Positions 59,450 to 64,000 of a stretch of 64,000 nucleotides of DNA are shown here, piece after piece. A program made the translations under genes and the position numbers. The DNA comes from Tragulus kanchil. Its lineage: Eukaryota; Chordata; Mammalia; Artiodactyla; Tragulidae. The stretch lies in contig JAIOJX010000028.1 in assembly GCA_022376925.1 (NCBI GenBank), positions 107,357,931 to 107,421,930 on the forward strand, written 5' to 3'. How positions within the stretch are numbered: position 1 is the first letter of the stretch; each line of letters begins with the position of its first letter. The notes under the pieces were generated by a model. That model worked only from the letters and a program-made list of their open reading frames with translations, did not search any database and was not told the origin of the DNA.

Positions 59450-60352
59450 GATAAGAAAAATCTCAAACAACCTAACCTACCATCCAAAGGAATTACAAAA
59501 GAATAACAAAGCTCAAAGTCATCAGAAGAAAGGAAATAATAAAGGTCAGAGCAGAAATAAACAAAATGGAGGCCAAAAAAAGAGTAGAAACCAATGAGCT
59601 GCTTTTTTGAAAATACAAAATTGATAAGCCTTTAGTCTAGCTCATTAAGCAAAAACGAGAAACAAAATTAGAAAAGAAAGACAAGTAACAGACAATCACA
59701 GAGTCGCAAACAATCACAAGAAAATACAACATGCAGTAATATGTCAGCTGAACAACTAAGAAGAAATAGATTCACTCCTAGAAACACACAGCCTTCCAAG
59801 ACTGACTCAGGAAAAAATAGTCTGAACACACTGATCACTGGTAGCTAAACTGAATTAGTAATAATAAAAAAAAAAACCAACAAATAAAAGTCTAGGCTTG
59901 GATGGCTTCACAGAGGAATCCTACTAAATACATAAAGAGGAGTTAAGACCTATTGTCAAGCTATTCCAAAAAATTGAAGAAGGAACACTCCCAAATACAT
60001 TCTACAAGGCCACAATTACCATGATACCAAAACCAGACAAAGACACAACAAAAAAAGTAAATTATGCCAATATCTCTAATGAAATATATAAAGAACTCAT
60101 ATAAGTCAATATCAAAAATCAAACAACACAATGGAAAAATGGGCAGAAGACCTGAACAGGTATTTTTCCAAAGAAGATATACAGATGGCCACAATAGCCA
60201 ACAGGCACATGAAAAGAACCTTAACATCACTAATCATTAGGGAAATCTAAATCAAAACAACAATGAAATACCACCGCACACCAATCAGAATGGATATTAT
60301 CAAAATACAACAAATAATAAGTGCTGACCAGGATGTGGAGAAGAGGAAACAA
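59450..60352 (+). mobile_element. LINE-1 ORF2 fragment with large internal deletion
   Basis: The first part (59450-60085) decodes, with frameshifts and stops, as the ORF2 linker and reverse-transcriptase start ([36 protein letters not shown]). It breaks just after the ANYANIS-like position. From about 60086 the sequence is ORF2 C-terminal ([33 protein letters not shown]). Everything between, including the reverse-transcriptase active site, is missing, so it cannot be functional. The duplicate is at 60607-61509. Confidence 0.85.
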
Positions 60353-60360
60353 AAGTATAG

Positions 60361-60516
60361 TAATTCCCTTGCAAACAAACAAGTTCTGTTCTGAGAGCAT
60401 GTTCGTAAGTTCAATTTGTTCATAAGTCCAATAAAATTAACCTACGTACCCAACTTACACACTGGCTATATAGTATTATGCTGTAATAGGTTTGCAACAC
60501 TTTTAACACAAATGAT
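60361..60516 (-). mobile_element. Tigger-like transposon 3' end, artefactual first copy
   Basis: Same sequence as 61519-61674 (GAGAGCATGTTCGTAAGTTC, GGCTATATAGTATTATGCTG), cut by the seam. Confidence 0.65.
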
Positions 60517-61966
60517 CCTCCTGACTAGACTTGGATCTCCTATATTGTAGGCAGATTCTTTATGATCTGAGCCACAAGGAAAGACCAGTACAGGCCTACA
60601 ACACGAGATAAGAAAAATCTCAAACAACCTAACCTACCATCCAAAGGAATTACAAAAGAATAACAAAGCTCAAAGTCATCAGAAGAAAGGAAATAATAAA
60701 GGTCAGAGCAGAAATAAACAAAATGGAGGCCAAAAAAAGAGTAGAAACCAATGAGCTGCTTTTTTGAAAATACAAAATTGATAAGCCTTTAGTCTAGCTC
60801 ATTAAGCAAAAACGAGAAACAAAATTAGAAAAGAAAGACAAGTAACAGACAATCACAGAGTCGCAAACAATCACAAGAAAATACAACATGCAGTAATATG
60901 TCAGCTGAACAACTAAGAAGAAATAGATTCACTCCTAGAAACACACAGCCTTCCAAGACTGACTCAGGAAAAAATAGTCTGAACACACTGATCACTGGTA
61001 GCTAAACTGAATTAGTAATAATAAAAAAAAAAACCAACAAATAAAAGTCTAGGCTTGGATGGCTTCACAGAGGAATCCTACTAAATACATAAAGAGGAGT
61101 TAAGACCTATTGTCAAGCTATTCCAAAAAATTGAAGAAGGAACACTCCCAAATACATTCTACAAGGCCACAATTACCATGATACCAAAACCAGACAAAGA
61201 CACAACAAAAAAAGTAAATTATGCCAATATCTCTAATGAAATATATAAAGAACTCATATAAGTCAATATCAAAAATCAAACAACACAATGGAAAAATGGG
61301 CAGAAGACCTGAACAGGTATTTTTCCAAAGAAGATATACAGATGGCCACAATAGCCAACAGGCACATGAAAAGAACCTTAACATCACTAATCATTAGGGA
61401 AATCTAAATCAAAACAACAATGAAATACCACCGCACACCAATCAGAATGGATATTATCAAAAATACAACAAATAATAAGTGCTGACCAGGATGTGGAGAA
61501 GAGGAAACAAAAGTATAGTAATTCCCTTGCAAACAAACAAGTTCTGTTCTGAGAGCATGTTCGTAAGTTCAATTTGTTCATAAGTCCAATAAAATTAACC
61601 TACGTACCCAACTTACACACTGGCTATATAGTATTATGCTGTAATAGGTTTGCAACACTTTTCACACAAATGATACATAGAAGAAAAACACAAAAAGTAG
61701 AACATTTCTACTCTTACAGTATAGTACTTTGCAAAGTACAGAAGTACATACAGCATCTGGCATGCAGCGGCTTCCATCTTGTGAACAGATCAGAAGAGTT
61801 ACAGACTGGAGGAGGGAAAGGAGGTGGGAGATGGTAGAGCTGAAGCATCATCAGCAATAGGCAACAGATGGCAAGCTAAAATTTCACTCACACCTGATGT
61901 TGATGGCATAGGTTCTGGTTCCTTGCTGAATTCAATTCTATCTAGACTCTTGACAAAATGATTCAG

Positions 61967-62090
61967 AGACTTCCCTTGTGGTCCAATGGTTAAGATTCCA
62001 TGCGTGCAAGGCACACAGGTTCCACACTTGGTCAGGGAACTAAGATTCTGCATGTTGCACTGTGTGGCCGAAAGAATTTTTTTTTTTTAA
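61967..62090 (+). repeat. CHR-1-type (SINE2-like) SINE inside the Tigger element
   Basis: GACTTCCCTTGTGGTCCAAT, GGTTAAGATTCCATGCGTGC, GGTCAGGGAACTAAGATTCT, GCATGTTGCACTGTGTGGCC and a poly-T-interrupted tail. The flanks AAAATGATTCAG (61955-61966) and AAAACGATGCAG (about 62094-62105) look like a decayed target-site duplication. This SINE type differs from the CHR-like copies elsewhere in the window. Confidence 0.85.
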
Positions 62091-62099
62091 GGAAAAACG

Positions 62100-63491
62100 A
62101 TGCAGTGATATCAGGATAGTAGGCAGCTCTTTTTGTTTTTCTCATCAAAGATGACATGGCAGCACTTGATGGCATTCTGAACAGTTGCTGCAACCTTTGT
62201 GTACATTCTACATTTGGGCCCTGTGCCTCAAAAACAGTGCCTCCTCAAATAAAGAAAATTCCCTTGTCATTTCTTATGCTATAAATCTGTTCTGTTTTTC
62301 AATGACTTCTTCTTATCTCTCTTTGTCCTTTTGATGGACCTCCAACTAGATCAGGTCTTCATTAGTAAGCACCCTGTGTTGCAGAGCAAGCAGCTCAGTG
62401 AAGTCACTCTCTTGCAGATTTAGCTCCAATTTGTCACAGAAGATCACTAAGTTGCTGAAGACCTCTTTGGACTCCTTTTTCACCTTTTAAAATCCATGAA
62501 ACTTGTGAATAAACTGCAGACCAAGGTTCTTCAAAACCCCACTCTCCACTCATGGTGACAGCCATAACCTCACAGCAAGCAATGTCAATGTTTCTTATGA
62601 TCTTGTACATGTTATAGTCTTCACAAAAATGTCACAGGGTTGTTTCTGATTTGTCACTCACCTTTACCCTACATGAAAAGTGTGATGTAAATAATATTTC
62701 TTGAAAGTCACTGTAACTCCCTGGTTCATAGGTTGGATGAGTGACAGTGTTTGGTGGCAGATGCACTACATTAATGTTGGGATGAAAGCTGTCCATGAAT
62801 GGGGAGTGGCCTTGAGCACCGTCAAGCAGCAAAAGAATGTGGAATGAGACATCCTTCTTTAAGCAGTATCTATCTTCTTCCAGGATAAAGTGGTGGAAAA
62901 ACTAGTCCTGGAAAACAGCCTGGGTAACTCAGGCTTTGGGGTTGCTCTTCCACACAACAGGAAGATATCCATTGGCTATTTTAATGGCTCTTGGGTTACC
63001 TGATAAACTAAGAGAGGCTTCAACTTCATATTGCCAGAAGCATTGCCACCAAACATCAGAGTTAGCCTATCCCTTGCTGCTTTTTGGTCTGGTATCAACT
63101 TTTCCTCCTTACTGACAACAACTTTGGTCTGGAATTCTTTTCCAGTACAGTCCTGTCTCATCTATTTTAAAAACCTGCTCAAGTAAATATGCACATTCAT
63201 TAATAAATTTTGAAGCATTTCAGGAAATTCACAGGCAGCTGCCATATCGGCACTCACTGCCTTGTCATTTACTTGGGCATTGTGAAGGTAGACAATAGCA
63301 TCAGAACTGACAAAACAGGCCATGGCTGGCATTAAAAGATGTGCCAATGATTCCTTCCTGTGTTTCTTCAAGTCTTCATAGAGGCTTTTAGCTTTCTCTT
63401 GAATCAGCATTAAGCTGAGTGGAATTCGATACTAATGCTGATCCTGCATCTACATGCTGCAAAGTTTGTCCATCTCTTCCATCAATTTCCC
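62100..63491 (-). pseudogene. Tigger (pogo-superfamily) transposase remnant
   Basis: The intact enzyme cuts and pastes the transposon using a DDE/DDD catalytic triad in an RNase H-like fold. Reading leftward on the minus strand: 63410-63162 opens with an IQEKAKSLYEDLKK helix; next comes the first catalytic Asp in an IDETGLYWK motif (codon 63160-63162); a frame change leads to SKEEKLIPDQKAARDRLT (about 63110-63060); then the second catalytic Asp in LLLDGAQGH (codon 62821-62823), followed by HPNINVVHLPPNT. The third position, normally Asp in QPMDQG, is Asn here (codon 62724-62726) and lies in a different frame. Frameshifts and stops plus the lost acid make it inactive. The DNA-binding N-terminus lies beyond the window, and 63492-64000 repeats part of this region. 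Confidence 0.88.
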
Positions 63492-64000
63492 ATTAGTAAG
63501 CACCCTGTGTTGCAGAGCAAGCAGCTCAGTGAAGTCACTCTCTTGCAGATTTAGCTCCAATTTGTCACAGAAGATCACTAAGTTGCTGAAGACCTCTTTG
63601 GACTCCTTTTTCACCTTTTAAAATCCATGAAACTTGTGAATAAACTGCAGACCAAGGTTCTTCAAAACCCCACTCTCCACTCATGGTGACAGCCATAACC
63701 TCACAGCAAGCAATGTCAATGTTTCTTATGATCTTGTACATGTTATAGTCTTCACAAAAATGTCACAGGGTTGTTTCTGATTTGTCACTCACCTTTACCC
63801 TACATGAAAAGTGTGATGTAAATAATATTTCTTGAAAGTCACTGTAACTCCCTGGTTCATAGGTTGGATGAGTGACAGTGTTTGGTGGCAGATGCACTAC
63901 ATTAATGTTGGGATGAAAGCTGTCCATGAATGGGGAGTGGCCTTGAGCACCGTCAAGCAGCAAAAGAATGTGGAATGAGACATCCTTCTTTAAGCAGTAT
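62361..64000. repeat. Direct duplication 21, second copy runs off the window
   Basis: Positions 62361-63491 recur from 63492 (offset 1131). Only the first 509 bases of the second copy are inside the window and I see no mismatch. The unit lies wholly within the Tigger transposase remnant. Confidence 0.92.

Larger units (their letters stand above)
59349..61674. repeat. Direct duplication 20 (probable unmerged contig overlap)
   Basis: Positions 59349-60516 recur at 60514-61674 (offset 1157 after an 8-base loss, CCCAGGGA, right at the start of the second copy). Near the first copy's end CTTTTAACAC reads CTTTTCACAC in the second. Confidence 0.93.
61519..63491 (-). mobile_element. Tigger/pogo-type DNA transposon, decayed, minus strand
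   Basis: A Tc1/mariner-superfamily (Tigger) element lies antisense with its 3' terminal region at about 61519-61900 (GTTCGTAAGTTCAATTTGTT, GGAGGAGGGAAAGGAGGTGG). The transposase region lies to the right, and the 5' part is outside the window. A CHR-1-type SINE interrupts it at 61967-62090. No intact left terminal inverted repeat was found by eye. Confidence 0.82.

Noticed and set aside
1853..64000. Real tandem segmental duplication or a regulatory repeat array
   Set aside because: The constant 1.1-kb unit regardless of content, the seam-side errors and homopolymer differences, and the triple overlaps all point to assembly.
1..64000. CRISPR array, phage or bacterial operon
   Set aside because: No short regularly spaced repeats, no dense co-directional coding and no ribosome-binding-site pattern. 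The repeat content is clearly ruminant.

Overview
This is nuclear, non-coding DNA from a ruminant artiodactyl. The evidence is the repeat content: BovB (RTE) LINE 3' ends, Bov-tA and Bov-A2 SINEs and CHR-type tRNA-derived SINEs lie beside general mammalian repeats (MIR, L2, MLT1 LTRs, LINE-1, Tigger DNA transposons). The species cannot be fixed from the sequence. I found no intact host protein-coding gene, no tRNA or rRNA gene, no CRISPR array and no bacterial-type operon. The longest open frames are decayed retrotransposon or transposase pieces, or chance frames.

The dominant feature is structural. The window holds 21 direct, adjacent, nearly identical duplications with spacings of about 1.06-1.19 kb. 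They cut through every kind of sequence (unique DNA, SINEs, LINEs, a DNA transposon). Mismatches cluster at the inner ends of the copies, next to the junction, and most others are homopolymer-length changes. This is the pattern of neighbouring contigs joined without merging their overlaps, not of biology. Junctions lie near 2990, 5402, 11330, 13127-13177, 15241, 19990, 22060, 25468, 27458, 30321, 36175, 38276, 41303, 43647, 46680, 50378, 53471, 55440, 57458, 60515 and 63491. With one copy of each removed, the real locus in this window is about 41 kb. Every feature inside a duplicated segment should be counted once.

Layout. 1-4.1 kb: unique DNA, an antisense MLT1 LTR, an antisense Bov-tA and duplication 1. 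4.2-10.2 kb: duplication 2, a Bov-tA, then an old antisense LINE-1 interrupted by a Bov-A2. 10.2-16.3 kb: duplications 3-5, with a Bov-tA and a CTCF-like motif. 16.7-21 kb: an L2 3' end, a Bov-tA, then a 5'-truncated LINE-1 with clear target-site duplications. 21-28.6 kb: two BovB 3' ends, Bov-A/Bov-tA copies, an antisense LINE-1 tail, an MLT1 LTR and a CHR-like SINE. 29-35 kb: MIR, LINE-1 3' end, CHR-like SINE and a LINE-1 5' region with a degenerate internal repeat. 35-45 kb: a third BovB end, MIRs and three CHR-like SINEs. 45-51 kb: Bov-tA copies and the longest repeat-free, single-copy stretch (47.8-49.3 kb), a candidate conserved non-coding element. 51.5-58.6 kb: LINE-1 3' end, CHR-like SINE, MIRs and a small inverted-repeat DNA transposon flanked by TA. 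58.9-64 kb: a CHR-like SINE nested in a Bov-tA, an internally deleted LINE-1, and a decayed Tigger/pogo transposon whose transposase runs on the minus strand off the right edge.

I see no undescribed functional system. The two most useful results are the assembly artefact and a dense family of CHR-like SINEs (seven non-redundant loci) with a shared 3' extension and well-preserved target-site duplications at several loci. One copy sits inside a Bov-tA, so it is younger than that host copy.
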